A stretch of DNA of 64,000 bases from JAIBBD01 sp041390685 (GCA_041390685.1 JAWKPL010000001.1:2046001-2110000); one strand, 5' to 3'; shown: positions 43,095 through 51,932, numbered from the stretch's first letter. Notes: generated by a model from the sequence alone, not told the origin. Numbers and translations are program-made.

Positions 43095-43451
43095 CTACCC
43101 GAGGGCCGCCTTCGCCTGCTCCGCGACGCGGCCGAACGCCGCCGGCTCGCGCACCGCCAGGTCGGCGAGGGTCTTGCGGTCGAGCTCGATGCCCGCCTTC
43201 TTGAGGCCGTTCATGAGCCGCCCGTACGTGAGGTCGTGCAGACGGGCCGCCGCATTGATGCGCACGATCCACAGGCGGCGGAAGTCGCCCTTCTTGTCGC
43301 GCCGGTGTTCCGTCGCGTAGCGGAGCGCGTGCATGACCGACTCATGCGCGACCTTGTAGTTCGTCCGCCGCTTCCCTCGATGACCCTTCGCGAGGTCGAG
43401 GATCTTCTTGTGGCGCGCGTGCGCGGCAACGCGGCTCCGGACTCGGGCCAT
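43095..43451 (-). CDS. rplT: 50S ribosomal protein L20
   Basis: 118 residues, normal length. Basic N-terminal extension (ARVRSRVAAHARHKKILDLA, KGHRGKRRTNYKVAHESVMH) then RDKKGDFRRLWIVRINAAAR and GLKKAGIELDRKTLADLAV are diagnostic of bL20, an early 23S rRNA binder. It closes infC-rpmI-rplT. Confidence 0.97.
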   Translation of the reverse strand: MARVRSRVAAHARHKKILDLAKGHRGKRRTNYKVAHESVMHALRYATEHRRDKKGDFRRLWIVRINAAARLHDLTYGRLMNGLKKAGIELDRKTLADLAVREPAAFGRVAEQAKAALG

Positions 43452-43471
43452 GGTTCGTGCTCCCTGACTGG

Positions 43472-43678
43472 CTAGCTAATCGGCGCGTACGGCAGTAGCC
43501 GCCGCAGTCGCTTCTCGTGCGTGCTGTGGATCGGCTCCATGCCGCGCATTGCGTACAGCTTCTCGCGGGTCTTCTTCATCCGCTTGTTGTTGCGGTGGTG
43601 CGACATCATCAGCACGCGGCCGGTGCCCGTGATCTTCACGCGCTTCGCCGTGCCCTTGTGCGTCTTCATCTTCGGCAT
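43472..43678 (-). CDS. rpmI: 50S ribosomal protein L35
   Basis: 68 residues. MPKMKTHKGTAKRVKITGTG, RVLMMSHHRNNKRMKKTREK are typical of bL35. It sits between infC and rplT with short gaps (3 and 20 bases), the universal bacterial order. Confidence 0.97.
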   Translation of the reverse strand: MPKMKTHKGTAKRVKITGTGRVLMMSHHRNNKRMKKTREKLYAMRGMEPIHSTHEKRLRRLLPYAPIS

Positions 43679-43681
43679 CGC

Positions 43682-44278
<597 letters not shown>

Positions 44279-44329
44279 AGACGTAAGCCTCCATGACAAA
44301 GGGACGCCGACCGGCGTCGCCAGACGACG

Positions 44330-44359
44330 ATTCTAGCATCGCCCGATCTGCGCTCACAA
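44330..44359 (-). promoter_or_regulatory. Candidate sigma-70 promoter for infC-rpmI-rplT
   Basis: On the minus strand, TTGTGA (44354-44359) and TAGAAT (44330-44335) are 18 bases apart. The predicted start of transcription lies about 45 bases before the proposed AUC codon. Confidence 0.5.
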
Positions 44360-44389
44360 CGAGCACATGACCCGGCGATCAAGCTCGCG

Positions 44390-44917
44390 TTACGAATCAG
44401 CCTCGATGCCGTCAGCCTCGTACTCGAGGACCAGCGCGCCCTGCTCCACCCGGCCGCCCTTCTCACAGTGGACGGCTTTGACGACACCATCGTGGGCGGC
44501 CTGGATCTCGTTCTGCATCTTCATCGCTTCGATCACGAGCAGCGTCTGCCCGGCGGTGATCCGATCTCCGGCCGCCACATGGACGTCGACCACCACGCCG
44601 GCCAGCGGCGCCGTTACTTCGCCCATACGGTCCTTCGCGCCCATAGCGCCGCGCTGGCGCCCGCCGCCCGTCGCCGGGCCCACGAGGAAGCGGCGACCGT
44701 CCACCGTGACCTCGAACCCCTGCCCGCGCCGCGTCACGTACGCCTGTACGGGCCGCCCGCCGATGACAAGCGAGAACGTCCCGGGAACCCCGGAAGTGGT
44801 GACGTCGACCGCGAGGGCCTCCCCGTCACCAACGGTGACGCTAACCTGGTCGCCCGCCTCGTCGACGACGACCGTGTGCTCCGCGCCGTCTAGGAGGAGC
44901 CGGTGCCGCGTCGCCAT
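44390..44917 (-). CDS. Biotin carboxyl carrier (biotinyl) protein of acyl-CoA carboxylase
   Basis: 175 residues. The C-terminal lipoyl/biotinyl domain has APLAGVVVDVHVAAGDRITA and the biotinylation motif EAMKMQNEI. The N-terminal half (HRLLLDGAEHTVVVDEAGDQ, VDGRRFLV) resembles the beta-barrel linker region that precedes the carrier in propionyl-CoA carboxylase alpha chains. So this looks like the C-terminal part of a PCC-alpha chain encoded separately. It overlaps the biotin carboxylase gene by 28 bases. Confidence 0.9.
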   Translation of the reverse strand: MATRHRLLLDGAEHTVVVDEAGDQVSVTVGDGEALAVDVTTSGVPGTFSLVIGGRPVQAYVTRRGQGFEVTVDGRRFLVGPATGGGRQRGAMGAKDRMGEVTAPLAGVVVDVHVAAGDRITAGQTLLVIEAMKMQNEIQAAHDGVVKAVHCEKGGRVEQGALVLEYEADGIEADS

Positions 44918-46440
44918 CCACGCCCTCCTCCCGCTGCGACCCGCTGTTGCATGACGTTCGCGCGGCCGGCGCGCAGCCAGCGGCTCGCCGACGGTGCGCC
45001 GCTCGCGGCCGGAGCCGCGCTTGCCACCATTCCCGACGCGAGCGCCGCCGCGATGAGCGCGGTCAGCCCGCGCGGATCCTCCTCCGGCAACGCCGGCATC
45101 GTGAACGAGTTCTCGAGCCAGTTCGTGTGGATCCGCCCCGCCAGGAAATCGTCGTTGTCGATCAGCGCGAGGTGGAACGGCACGTTCGTATCGACACCCG
45201 CGATGAGCAGGTCATGCAGCGCGCGCCGCAACCGCTTGATCGCGAGCTCCCGGTCTTCCGCCCACACGATCAGCTTGCCGAGCATCGAGTCGTAGAACAC
45301 CGGCACGTCGAGCCCGTCGAACAGCATCGAGTCGAACCGCGTCCCCGGCCCCAGCGGAGCCTCGACGCGCTCGACGAGCCCGAGGCTCGGCATGAAGTTC
45401 ATGTACGGGTTCTCACCGTTGATCCGGCACTCGATCGCCCAGCCGTTCGGCTCGAGCGGCCCTTCGAGCGGCGGCAGCACCTGTCCGGACGCCACCTCCA
45501 GCTGCTGCTTCACCAGGTCGACGTTGTAGACGAGCTCGGTGACCGGGTGCTCGACCTGCAGGCGCGCGTTCACCTCCAGGAAGTAGAACTCCCCGCTCTT
45601 GTCGAGCAGGAACTCCACCGTCCCGGCGTTGGCGTAGCCGCAGCTCTTCGCCGCCGCCACCGCCGCGTCGCACAGTCGCTGTCGCAACTCCGGCGACACC
45701 GCCACCGAGGGCGCTTCCTCGACGAGCTTCTGGTGCCGCCGCTGCACGGAGCATTCACGCTCGCCGTACGCACGGACGTTGCCGTGCTGGTCGGCCATCA
45801 TCTGCACCTCGATGTGCCGCGCCTCGGTGACGAAGCGCTCGAGGAAGATCGTGGCGTCGCCGAACGACGACGCAGCCTCCGCCCCGGAGGCGCGCATCGC
45901 GCCCTCGAGGTCGTCGATCTGCTCGACGACACGGATGCCACGCCCGCCGCCCCCGGCCGCCGCCTTCACGAGCAGCGGGAAGCCGATGCGCTCTGCCTCC
46001 CGGCGCGCTGTCTCGAAGTCGTCCGCGCTGATGTCGTTCGCGCCGGGCACCACGGGCACGCCCGCCGTCTCCATCAACTTGCGCGCGGACACCTTGTCGC
46101 CCAGCGCGCGCATTGCCGATGCGGGCGGGCCGATGAACGTGATCCCTGCCGCCTCACACGCGTCGACGAACCGCGGGTTCTCCGACAGGAAGCCGTATCC
46201 CGGGTGGATCGCGTCGGCGCCGGTGGAGCGCGCCGCGTCGACGATCTTCTCGATCACGAGGTAGGACTCAGTCGACGGCCCCGGACCGATGCAGACCGCC
46301 TGGTCCGCCAGACGGACGTGCAGCGCGTTCCGGTCAGGCTCCGAGTACACGGCCACCGTCTCGATGCCGAGTTCGCGGCAGGTACGCTGGACACGCAGGG
46401 CAATCTCGCCGCGGTTCGCGATGAGCACGCGTTTGAACAA
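44890..46440 (-). CDS. Biotin carboxylase subunit of acyl-CoA carboxylase
   Basis: 516 residues from TTG (FKRVLIANRGEIALRVQRT), chosen because GGAGG lies eight bases upstream; longer in-frame starts lack this. ATP-grasp domain motifs: HPGYGFLSENPRFVDACEAA, KAAAGGGGRGIRVVE, ECSVQRRHQKLVEEAPS, VEFLLDKSGEFYFLEVNARL, QVEHPVTELV. The C-terminus after about residue 445 is an Ala/Pro/Ser-rich extension of some 70 residues. It carboxylates biotin on the downstream carrier with bicarbonate and ATP; the likely carboxyltransferase is at 28942. Confidence 0.94.
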   Translation of the reverse strand: MFKRVLIANRGEIALRVQRTCRELGIETVAVYSEPDRNALHVRLADQAVCIGPGPSTESYLVIEKIVDAARSTGADAIHPGYGFLSENPRFVDACEAAGITFIGPPASAMRALGDKVSARKLMETAGVPVVPGANDISADDFETARREAERIGFPLLVKAAAGGGGRGIRVVEQIDDLEGAMRASGAEAASSFGDATIFLERFVTEARHIEVQMMADQHGNVRAYGERECSVQRRHQKLVEEAPSVAVSPELRQRLCDAAVAAAKSCGYANAGTVEFLLDKSGEFYFLEVNARLQVEHPVTELVYNVDLVKQQLEVASGQVLPPLEGPLEPNGWAIECRINGENPYMNFMPSLGLVERVEAPLGPGTRFDSMLFDGLDVPVFYDSMLGKLIVWAEDRELAIKRLRRALHDLLIAGVDTNVPFHLALIDNDDFLAGRIHTNWLENSFTMPALPEEDPRGLTALIAAALASGMVASAAPAASGAPSASRWLRAGRANVMQQRVAAGGGRGWRRGTGSS

Positions 46441-46545
46441 CGCTCTCGCCTCCATCAGCCGTGGTTCCAAGAGTTGCCGTAGCCTCGCACGTCAGCGCGG
46501 GTGCGGCAACCTCCGGCGCGTTGACGGTTCTGGCATGCTGTACGC

Positions 46546-47121
46546 GTGACAAAGCCGGTCGCGCTCCTTCTCGCGCTCCTCGGCGCGCTGGCGCTTGCCG
46601 CGTGCGGGAGCGACGAGTCCCCGGAAGCCACGCCGACCGTCACGCAGACCGCGACGCCGGTCGCCAGCCCGACCCTGACCGCGACTTCGCCAGCCACGCC
46701 CACTGCGACGTCGACCGCGACAGCCACCAGCACCCCCGCCTCCGGCGCGCCGGCGGGATACGACACGTCGTGCGCCGCCGGATACCCGTGGGGCCAGACC
46801 GTGGGTGGCCCATTCGTCTGCATCCAGTTCCCGAACAGCGGCATCACCCCCTCGGGCAGCGTCCCCCTGAGCGGCTACGCCGGCGGGTCGTTCGAGAACA
46901 ACGTCGTCGTGGCCCTCCGCGACGAGAACAACGCGACGCTCCTCCAGCAGCCGCTGACCTATACCGCCCCCGACGTCGGCAAGCCCGGCGCCTGGCAGAC
47001 GAGTGTGCCGCTGCCGCCCGGTCCGCCGTCCGGCTCGCCGGGCCGCATCGTCGTCTACTTCACCAGTCCCCGCGACGGCCAGGTCGTCGCCCTTGACAGC
47101 ATCGAGCTGCGCTTCCCCTAG
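46546..47121 (+). CDS. Lipoprotein with Gmad2-like immunoglobulin fold
   Basis: 191 residues from GTG. Signal MTKPVALLLALLGALALAAC with lipobox. A Thr/Pro/Ala-rich low-complexity spacer (about residues 28-65) leads to a domain with PNSGITPSGSVPLSGYAGGS, FENNVVVALRDENNATLLQQ, and SPRDGQVVALDSIELRF. This pattern matches the Gmad2 'spore germination' Ig-like domain, common in surface lipoproteins of Chloroflexota and others regardless of sporulation. No further function can be given. It is convergent with the next gene, with a four-base overlap of stops. Confidence 0.75.
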   Translation: MTKPVALLLALLGALALAACGSDESPEATPTVTQTATPVASPTLTATSPATPTATSTATATSTPASGAPAGYDTSCAAGYPWGQTVGGPFVCIQFPNSGITPSGSVPLSGYAGGSFENNVVVALRDENNATLLQQPLTYTAPDVGKPGAWQTSVPLPPGPPSGSPGRIVVYFTSPRDGQVVALDSIELRFP

Positions 47122-47750
47122 TTCCAACGGGGAGGAAATTGCGAATCGACGTGGTGCTCCCGAGGCATGGTCCTTGAAATGGTCTGGAGCGCCTCGCGCG
47201 CCTTTCGAATCTCGTCTCTCAAGGAGACTGCGATACGGTTCGGGTGGTTCTCCGTCACCAGCATCTGCGCCGTCATCGCCGACTCGAGCACGTCGTTCAG
47301 CTCAATCCGGTCGTGGCTGGTATGACGGCGACGGTCCACGGAGGAACTGCTCGTCGAAACGTCAACGCCACCTAGCTCACGAACCTCATCTAGGCTCAGC
47401 GCAGCTTCGACGCCCTCTCGCGACGAGGGCATCTTCAGGTCTTCGAACTCGCCAGGTGCCAGAGCGGGCCATCGGAGGACGACCGGGCGCTCCAGTGCGT
47501 CGAATCGGAGTGTGAACTCGATGTCCAGAGCTGGTCCCGCGCCGAGGTTCCCTAATCGCAGGAAGACCAGATTCGCAGCTGGAGCAAACAACCATGCGGA
47601 AAGTCTTGGTTCGCTACTCCCTTGTGCGATCTGTTTCGTGTACGCAGTGTATCGCCAAGTAACGGCGACCAGCGCCAATGTCGTGAGGAAGGCCGCCAGA
47701 GACGACAAGCCCGAGATTGCGCCCTGATTCTCGTTCAAGAAGTCAAGCAC
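47118..47750 (-). CDS. Low-GC single-helix membrane protein, unknown function, probable insertion
   Basis: 210 residues from GTG (VLDFLNENQGAISGLSS) with AGGGGGA five bases upstream. One membrane helix (AAFLTTLALVAVTWRYTAYT) near the N-terminus is followed by a soluble domain (FLRLGNLGAGPALDIEFTLR, DALERPVVLRWPALAPGEF). The nucleotide composition is clearly AT-richer than both neighbours, with codons rare elsewhere in the window (CTT, TTG, CTA, TCT). The N-terminal helix-plus-beta layout recalls membrane proteins common on mobile elements. No mobility genes flank it. It starts 25 bases after the thrS stop. Confidence 0.7.
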   Translation of the reverse strand: MLDFLNENQGAISGLSSLAAFLTTLALVAVTWRYTAYTKQIAQGSSEPRLSAWLFAPAANLVFLRLGNLGAGPALDIEFTLRFDALERPVVLRWPALAPGEFEDLKMPSSREGVEAALSLDEVRELGGVDVSTSSSSVDRRRHTSHDRIELNDVLESAMTAQMLVTENHPNRIAVSLRDEIRKAREALQTISRTMPREHHVDSQFPPRWN

Positions 47751-47775
47751 GAAAGTCCCCCTATCTCCCACCGCG

Positions 47776-49521
47776 TCAATCCGAAGCCCGCGAGTCTCGC
47801 TCCTCCACGAGCTTCGCCACCAGCCCGCCCAGTGGCATCGCCCCAAGGTCGCCCCCGCTGCGCGTGCGTACGCCCACGGCCCCCGCCTCGGCCTCCCGGT
47901 CGCCCACCACGAGCATGTAGGGCACCTTCTGCAGCTGCGCGTGCCGGATCTTCGCTCCCATGCGGTCCGGCCCTGAGTCGACCTGCGCCCGCAGCCCCGC
48001 CCGCGCGAGGGCGGCCCGCACGTCCTCGGCGTAGTCGAGATGCCGGTCTGCGATCGGGATGACTACGGCCTGCGTCGGCGCCAGCCACAGGGGGAACCGC
48101 CCCTCGACGTGCTCGATGTACACACCGAGGAACCGCTCGAGCGAGCCGAAGACCGCGCGGTGGATCATCACCGGCGTGTGCTCGGCGCCGTCCGCGCCGA
48201 TGTAGCGCAGCCCGAACCGCGTCGGCATCGCCTGGTCGATCTGAATCGTCCCGAGCTGCCACGACCGTCCGAGGGCGTCACGGAAGTGGAACTCTACCTT
48301 CGGCGCGTAGAATGCCGCTTCGCCCGGCGCGATGGTGTACGTCCATCCGGCCGCGGCGACCGCTTCTTGCAGCTGTTGCTCGGCCCGGTCCCAGTTCTCG
48401 ATCTCGCCGATGAAGTACTCGCCACGCGTCGCGATCTTCACCTCCACGTCGAGCAGCCCGAGGTCGCCGTAGACCTCGCGCACCATGTCGAAGAAGCGCG
48501 CGATCTCTTCCGGCTGCTGCTCCAGCGTGCAGTAGATGTGTGCGTCGTCCTGCGAGAACGACCGCACCCGGGTCAGCCCGTGCAGCACGCCGGAGCGCTC
48601 GTTTCGGTGTAGGCGCGTGAACTCGGCGTAGCGGATCGGTAGCTCCCGATAGGAGTGCAGGCCGTAGCGGTAGAGCATGCAGTGACCGGGGCAGTTCATC
48701 GGCTTCAGGCCCGACTCCACGTCGTCGTCGCGCATCTTGAACATGTCCGGGAACAGGTCGTAGTGACCCGAGGTCTTGAAGATCTCGGTGTCGAACATCT
48801 GCGGCGTGATCACCTCCTGGTAGCCGTACTTCGGGTACAGCGACCGGATGTAGTCCACCAGCGTCTGGTACAGCACCGCGCCCTTCGGATGGAAGAACGG
48901 TGACCCTGGGGAGATCGGGTCGAGGTGGAACAGGTCGAGCTCCGGTCCCAGCCGCCGGTGGTCGCGCCGCTCCGCCTCCTCGCGCGCCGTGAGGTACGCG
49001 TCCAGCTCCTCCGGCGTCGGGAACAGCGCGCCGTAGATGCGCTGCAACATCGGGCGGTGCTCATCGCCGCGCCAGTACGCGCCCGCCACATGCGTGAGCT
49101 TGAACGCCCCGAGCTGGCCCGTGCGCTCGGTGTGACCGCCGCGGCAGAGGTCCTGGAACTCCCCGTGCCGGAAGTACCCCACGGTCGGGTCGTCGATGTC
49201 CGCGATCAGCTCCAGCTTGTACGGCTGGTCGGCGAAGATGCGCCGCGCGTCCTCTTTCGGGATCTGTTCTCCCACGATCGGCAGGTCGCGTTCCACCGAG
49301 ACACGCATGCGCGCCTCGAGCGTTTCGAGGTCGTCCGGTGTGAGCGGCCGCGGCAGGTCGAAGTCGTAGTAGAACCCGTTCTCGATCGGCGGGCCGATGG
49401 CGTACTTCGCCTCCGGGAACATCTCCAGCACCGCCTCCGCGAGCACGTGCGCCGCCGAGTGCCGCTGCCGGAACAACCGCTCTTCGGGCGCCAGCTGTTC
49501 GAATGCCACCTCGTCGCTCAT
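47776..49521 (-). CDS. thrS: Threonyl-tRNA synthetase lacking the TGS domain
   Basis: 581 residues versus about 640 usual. The N-terminal TGS domain is missing: the protein opens almost directly with the editing domain (RQRHSAAHVLAEAVLEMFPE, GPPIENGFYYDFDLPRPLTP, CRGGHTERTGQLGAFKLTHV). The class II core has motif 1 around QEVITPQMFDTEIFKTSGHY, the zinc-ligand region GLKPMNCPGHCMLYR, motif 2 RLHRNERSGVLHGLTRVRSF. The anticodon-binding domain follows (APTQAVVIPIADRHLDYAED). AAGGAG precedes the ATG by six bases. It is controlled by the T-box leader immediately upstream. Confidence 0.95.
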   Translation of the reverse strand: MSDEVAFEQLAPEERLFRQRHSAAHVLAEAVLEMFPEAKYAIGPPIENGFYYDFDLPRPLTPDDLETLEARMRVSVERDLPIVGEQIPKEDARRIFADQPYKLELIADIDDPTVGYFRHGEFQDLCRGGHTERTGQLGAFKLTHVAGAYWRGDEHRPMLQRIYGALFPTPEELDAYLTAREEAERRDHRRLGPELDLFHLDPISPGSPFFHPKGAVLYQTLVDYIRSLYPKYGYQEVITPQMFDTEIFKTSGHYDLFPDMFKMRDDDVESGLKPMNCPGHCMLYRYGLHSYRELPIRYAEFTRLHRNERSGVLHGLTRVRSFSQDDAHIYCTLEQQPEEIARFFDMVREVYGDLGLLDVEVKIATRGEYFIGEIENWDRAEQQLQEAVAAAGWTYTIAPGEAAFYAPKVEFHFRDALGRSWQLGTIQIDQAMPTRFGLRYIGADGAEHTPVMIHRAVFGSLERFLGVYIEHVEGRFPLWLAPTQAVVIPIADRHLDYAEDVRAALARAGLRAQVDSGPDRMGAKIRHAQLQKVPYMLVVGDREAEAGAVGVRTRSGGDLGAMPLGGLVAKLVEERDSRASD

Positions 49522-49569
49522 CGTTCGCTCCTTTGCTGCACACTCCGCCTCGAGGCCTGAGCCCGACCA

Positions 49570-49615
49570 ACGAGAAAGGCACGCTTCCCGTCCCGCAGGG
49601 ACGAGAGGCGTGCCT
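49570..49615 (-). terminator. T-box intrinsic terminator of thrS leader
   Basis: AGGCACGC (49608-49615) pairs with GCGTGCCT (49577-49584), with an inner CGTCCC/GGGACG helix, followed by TTCTCGT. The 5' arm directly follows the T-box motif, the expected mutually exclusive arrangement. About 48 bases separate its end from the thrS ATG. Confidence 0.75.
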
Positions 49616-49841
49616 CACGTGGTTCCACCCCGATTCCCCCGCGCACCGCGCCGCGAGGCTCATCGTGGCCGCTAACGAGGCCAGCCGCCGCGGGTTCGCC
49701 CGCGGACTCCGAGGCGGTGTCTTCGCCGCTCGCCTGTCGGGGCTTCCAGCCGCTGGCCCCGGCTCTCTGGCAGGCGCTTCAGGCGGCGAAGCGCTGTCCT
49801 CATCGACGTTCGTATCTCAGCGTCCATCCAGCGACGCCGTC
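49570..49841 (-). promoter_or_regulatory. T-box riboswitch leader of thrS
   Basis: The minus-strand leader contains the near-invariant T-box sequence GGGTGGAACCACG at 49618-49630, whose UGGA bulge pairs with the 3' NCCA of uncharged tRNA. Upstream is a stem I-like region with AGAGAG, GGCTGGAAGCC and, in the 3' arm, ACACC followed by GCCTCGGAGT. There ACC (49716-49718) fits a threonine specifier codon. A terminator hairpin competes with the T-box helix. An extended -10 (TGATAGGAT at 49848-49856) suggests transcription starts near 49841. Uncharged tRNA(Thr) would promote read-through into thrS. Confidence 0.85.
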
Positions 49842-49878
49842 TCCGCCATCCTATCAGCGTCTTCGTCCGCGGGGAGCC

Positions 49879-50250
49879 CTATCGGTGCTGGTCGATCAGG
49901 ACGGGGTTGCCGTCCGGGTCCGTGAGCGTGAAGTACGCCGGGCCAGATTCTGACTCCGAGGTGTTCCCGTCGCCCACGGCGAGCCCGGCTGCCTCGGCCT
50001 GCCGGCGCAGCTCGCGGACGTCCGTGAAGCTCGCCACCGGCTGCGCCGCCTGGTCCCACCCCGGATTGAAGGTCAGCATGTTGCGCTCGAACATCCCCTG
50101 GAACAGCCCGATCACCGTCGGCCCGTTCGTCATGATCAGCCAGCCCTCGTCACCGTCCATCGTCGAGGTGAAGCCGAGGGCCTCGTAAAATGCCCGCGAC
50201 GCCGCGAGGTCTCGCACGGCGAGGCTGACCGAGAAGGCTCCAAGTTCCAT
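49879..50250 (-). CDS. VOC-superfamily (glyoxalase/bleomycin-resistance-like) protein
   Basis: 123 residues. Typical opening VSLAVRDLAASRAFYEALGF and ending GPAYFTLTDPDGNPVLIDQH, giving paired beta-alpha-beta-beta-beta units. The metal/substrate residues are not the complete glyoxalase I set, so a lyase activity is not assigned. Small VOC proteins bind antibiotics or act as dioxygenase-like enzymes. It lies upstream of the thrS leader on the same strand; the T-box has its own promoter-like element. Confidence 0.82.
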   Translation of the reverse strand: MELGAFSVSLAVRDLAASRAFYEALGFTSTMDGDEGWLIMTNGPTVIGLFQGMFERNMLTFNPGWDQAAQPVASFTDVRELRRQAEAAGLAVGDGNTSESESGPAYFTLTDPDGNPVLIDQHR

Positions 50251-50343
50251 CCGTCTCCTCCGTCCTCAGATGCGTCGGACGCGCGCGCGGCCGTCCGCGG
50301 GCGCGGGTCCCGTGTCGGGAGCGGTCGCGAAGAGGATAGGGGA

Positions 50344-50420
50344 TGGTGGGCGATACTGGATTCGAACCAGTGACCTCTGCGATGTCAACGCAGCGCTCTA
50401 ACCAACTGAGCTAACCGCCC
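50344..50420 (-). tRNA. tRNA-Val (anticodon GAC)
   Basis: The cloverleaf folds fully: acceptor GGGCGGT/ATCGCCC, D-arm GCTC-GAGC, anticodon stem CTGCG/CGCAG with loop TTGACAT (anticodon GAC, codon GUC/GUU), T-arm with GGTTCGAATCC. The 3' CCA is encoded. 77 bases including CCA. Confidence 0.95.
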
Positions 50421-50534
50421 GCCGGGGTGCCGGTTCACGGCAGATGCTGAGCGTAGCGCCGCCTCCGATCCGCAGTCAACGACGCACGCGATTACACAGC
50501 TTGTGAAGCCGCACTTCAGGGCTCCAAACGTTCG

Positions 50535-50563
50535 TTGACACCTGATCTGCCGCCTGATAACGT
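50535..50563 (+). promoter_or_regulatory. Candidate promoter for tRNA-Lys (and tRNA-Leu)
   Basis: A consensus -35 TTGACA (50535-50540) and a weak -10 TAACGT (50558-50563) separated by 17 bases. It lies about 70 bases before tRNA-Lys. A nearer TATCCT (50620-50625) is an alternative -10 without a good -35. The 213-base spacer 50421-50633 holds no gene I can support. Confidence 0.4.
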
Positions 50564-50633
50564 CGCGCCCCACGAAGCGGGACTTCGGCGCGAAACGTGG
50601 CGACGAGGCGAGATGCTGATATCCTGAGAACGT

Positions 50634-50709
50634 GGGCCTCTAGCTCAACTGGCAGAGCAGCTGACTCTTAATCAGCCGGTTCAGGGTTCGAGTCCCTGGG
50701 GGCTCACCA
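50634..50709 (+). tRNA. tRNA-Lys (anticodon CTT)
   Basis: Acceptor GGGCCTC/GGGGCTC with two G-U pairs, D-arm GCTC...GAGC, anticodon stem GCTGA/TCAGC with loop CTCTTAA (anticodon CTT, codon AAG), T-arm CAGGG TTCGAGT CCCTG, encoded CCA. 76 bases. Confidence 0.95.
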
Positions 50710-50764
50710 GCTTACCTATCTCGTCACACCGAGCGTTGGATCCCTAAAAAGGGGCGTCGGCCGG

Positions 50765-50849
50765 GGGGAAGTGTCGGAACTGGCAGACGAGCATGACTTA
50801 GGATCATGTGCCGCAAGGCGTAGGAGTTCGAGTCTCCTCTTCCCCACCA
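50765..50849 (+). tRNA. tRNA-Leu (anticodon TAG)
   Basis: A class II tRNA of 85 bases with a short variable arm (GTGCCGCAAGGCGT region). Acceptor GGGGAAG/CTTCCCC, anticodon stem CATGA/TCATG with loop CTTAGGA (anticodon TAG, codon CUA/CUG), T-arm AGGAG TTCGAGT CTCCT, encoded CCA. Confidence 0.95.
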
Positions 50850-50900
50850 TCGGGGCGAGGACCCCTGGAACTCTCCCGATCGGCCGGCCAGGGGGGGCGA

Positions 50901-51932
50901 ATGGCAAAGCTGCTTGAGGTCAGGAATCTCCGCACCTACTTCTACACGGAAGAAGGTGTCGTCCGCGCCGTGGACGGCGTGACATGGGAGCTCGAGGAGG
51001 GCGAGACCCTCGGACTCGTCGGTGAGTCGGGCTCTGGCAAGTCCGTCACCGCGATGTCCATCCTCCGGCTCATCCCGCGCCCGCCCGGGCGCATCGTCGA
51101 AGGCGAGATCATCTTCGAGGGCCAGGACCTCCTGAAGGCCAGCGACGACGAGATCCGCCACATCCGCGGCAACCGCATCGGCATGGTCTTCCAGGAGCCG
51201 ATGACCTCCCTCAACCCCGTCCTCACCATCGGCGCCCAGATCGGCGAAGCGCTGAAGCTCCACCTCGGCCTCGACGACGCGCAGTCTGACGCCCGCGTCA
51301 TCGAACTCCTCGAGCTGGTCGGCATCCCAGAGTCCGCGAACCGCCTGCGCGACTACCCCCATCAGTTCTCCGGCGGCATGCGCCAGCGCGTCATGATCGC
51401 CATGGCGCTCGCCTGTAACCCGAAACTGCTCATCGCTGACGAACCCACGACCGCCCTCGACGTCACCATTCAGGCGCAGGTCCTGGAGGTCATGGCGCGC
51501 CTCTCTCACGAGCTCGGCACCGCCGTCGTCATCATCACCCACAACCTCGGCGTCGTGTCCCGCTACGCTGACCGCGTCAACGTCATGTACGCCGGCAAGA
51601 TCGTCGAGTCCGGTTCCACCATCGACATCTTCAAAGACCCGCGGCACCCCTACACCGTCGGTCTCATGGCCTCGGTGCCGCGTCTCGACGCTACCGAGCA
51701 CAAGCGGCTCTACGCCATCGACGGCCAGCCGCCTCTGCTTATCGACCCGATCCCCGGCTGCCCGTTCGAGCCGCGTTGCGACTGGCGCATCGACAAGTGC
51801 AAGACGGATGCACCGCCGCTCGAACTGAAGACTCCCAAGCACTGGGCAGCGTGCTGGGTCAACCCGCAGGTGGACGGACGCACGGTGATCCGCGACGAAG
51901 TCGCGGGCGCCGAACTCGCGACGCAGGCGTAA
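50901..51932 (+). CDS. Peptide ABC transporter ATP-binding protein, OppD/DppD type
   Basis: 343 residues from the ATG of MAKLLEVRNLRTYFYTEEGV; the frame is open upstream through tRNA-Leu but that part is not coding. Walker A GESGSGKSV, signature FSGGMRQRVMIAMALA, Walker B LLIADEPTTALD, and the OppD-type C-terminal region with PGCPFEPRCDWRIDKC, which may bind an Fe-S cluster. It powers uptake with OppF and a permease pair. The only permeases in the window are at 166-2129. Confidence 0.94.
   Translation: MAKLLEVRNLRTYFYTEEGVVRAVDGVTWELEEGETLGLVGESGSGKSVTAMSILRLIPRPPGRIVEGEIIFEGQDLLKASDDEIRHIRGNRIGMVFQEPMTSLNPVLTIGAQIGEALKLHLGLDDAQSDARVIELLELVGIPESANRLRDYPHQFSGGMRQRVMIAMALACNPKLLIADEPTTALDVTIQAQVLEVMARLSHELGTAVVIITHNLGVVSRYADRVNVMYAGKIVESGSTIDIFKDPRHPYTVGLMASVPRLDATEHKRLYAIDGQPPLLIDPIPGCPFEPRCDWRIDKCKTDAPPLELKTPKHWAACWVNPQVDGRTVIRDEVAGAELATQA

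Noticed and set aside
50385..50573. A 62-codon minus-strand frame overlapping tRNA-Val
   Set aside because: It contains part of the tRNA gene and lacks a ribosome-binding site or recognisable sequence.
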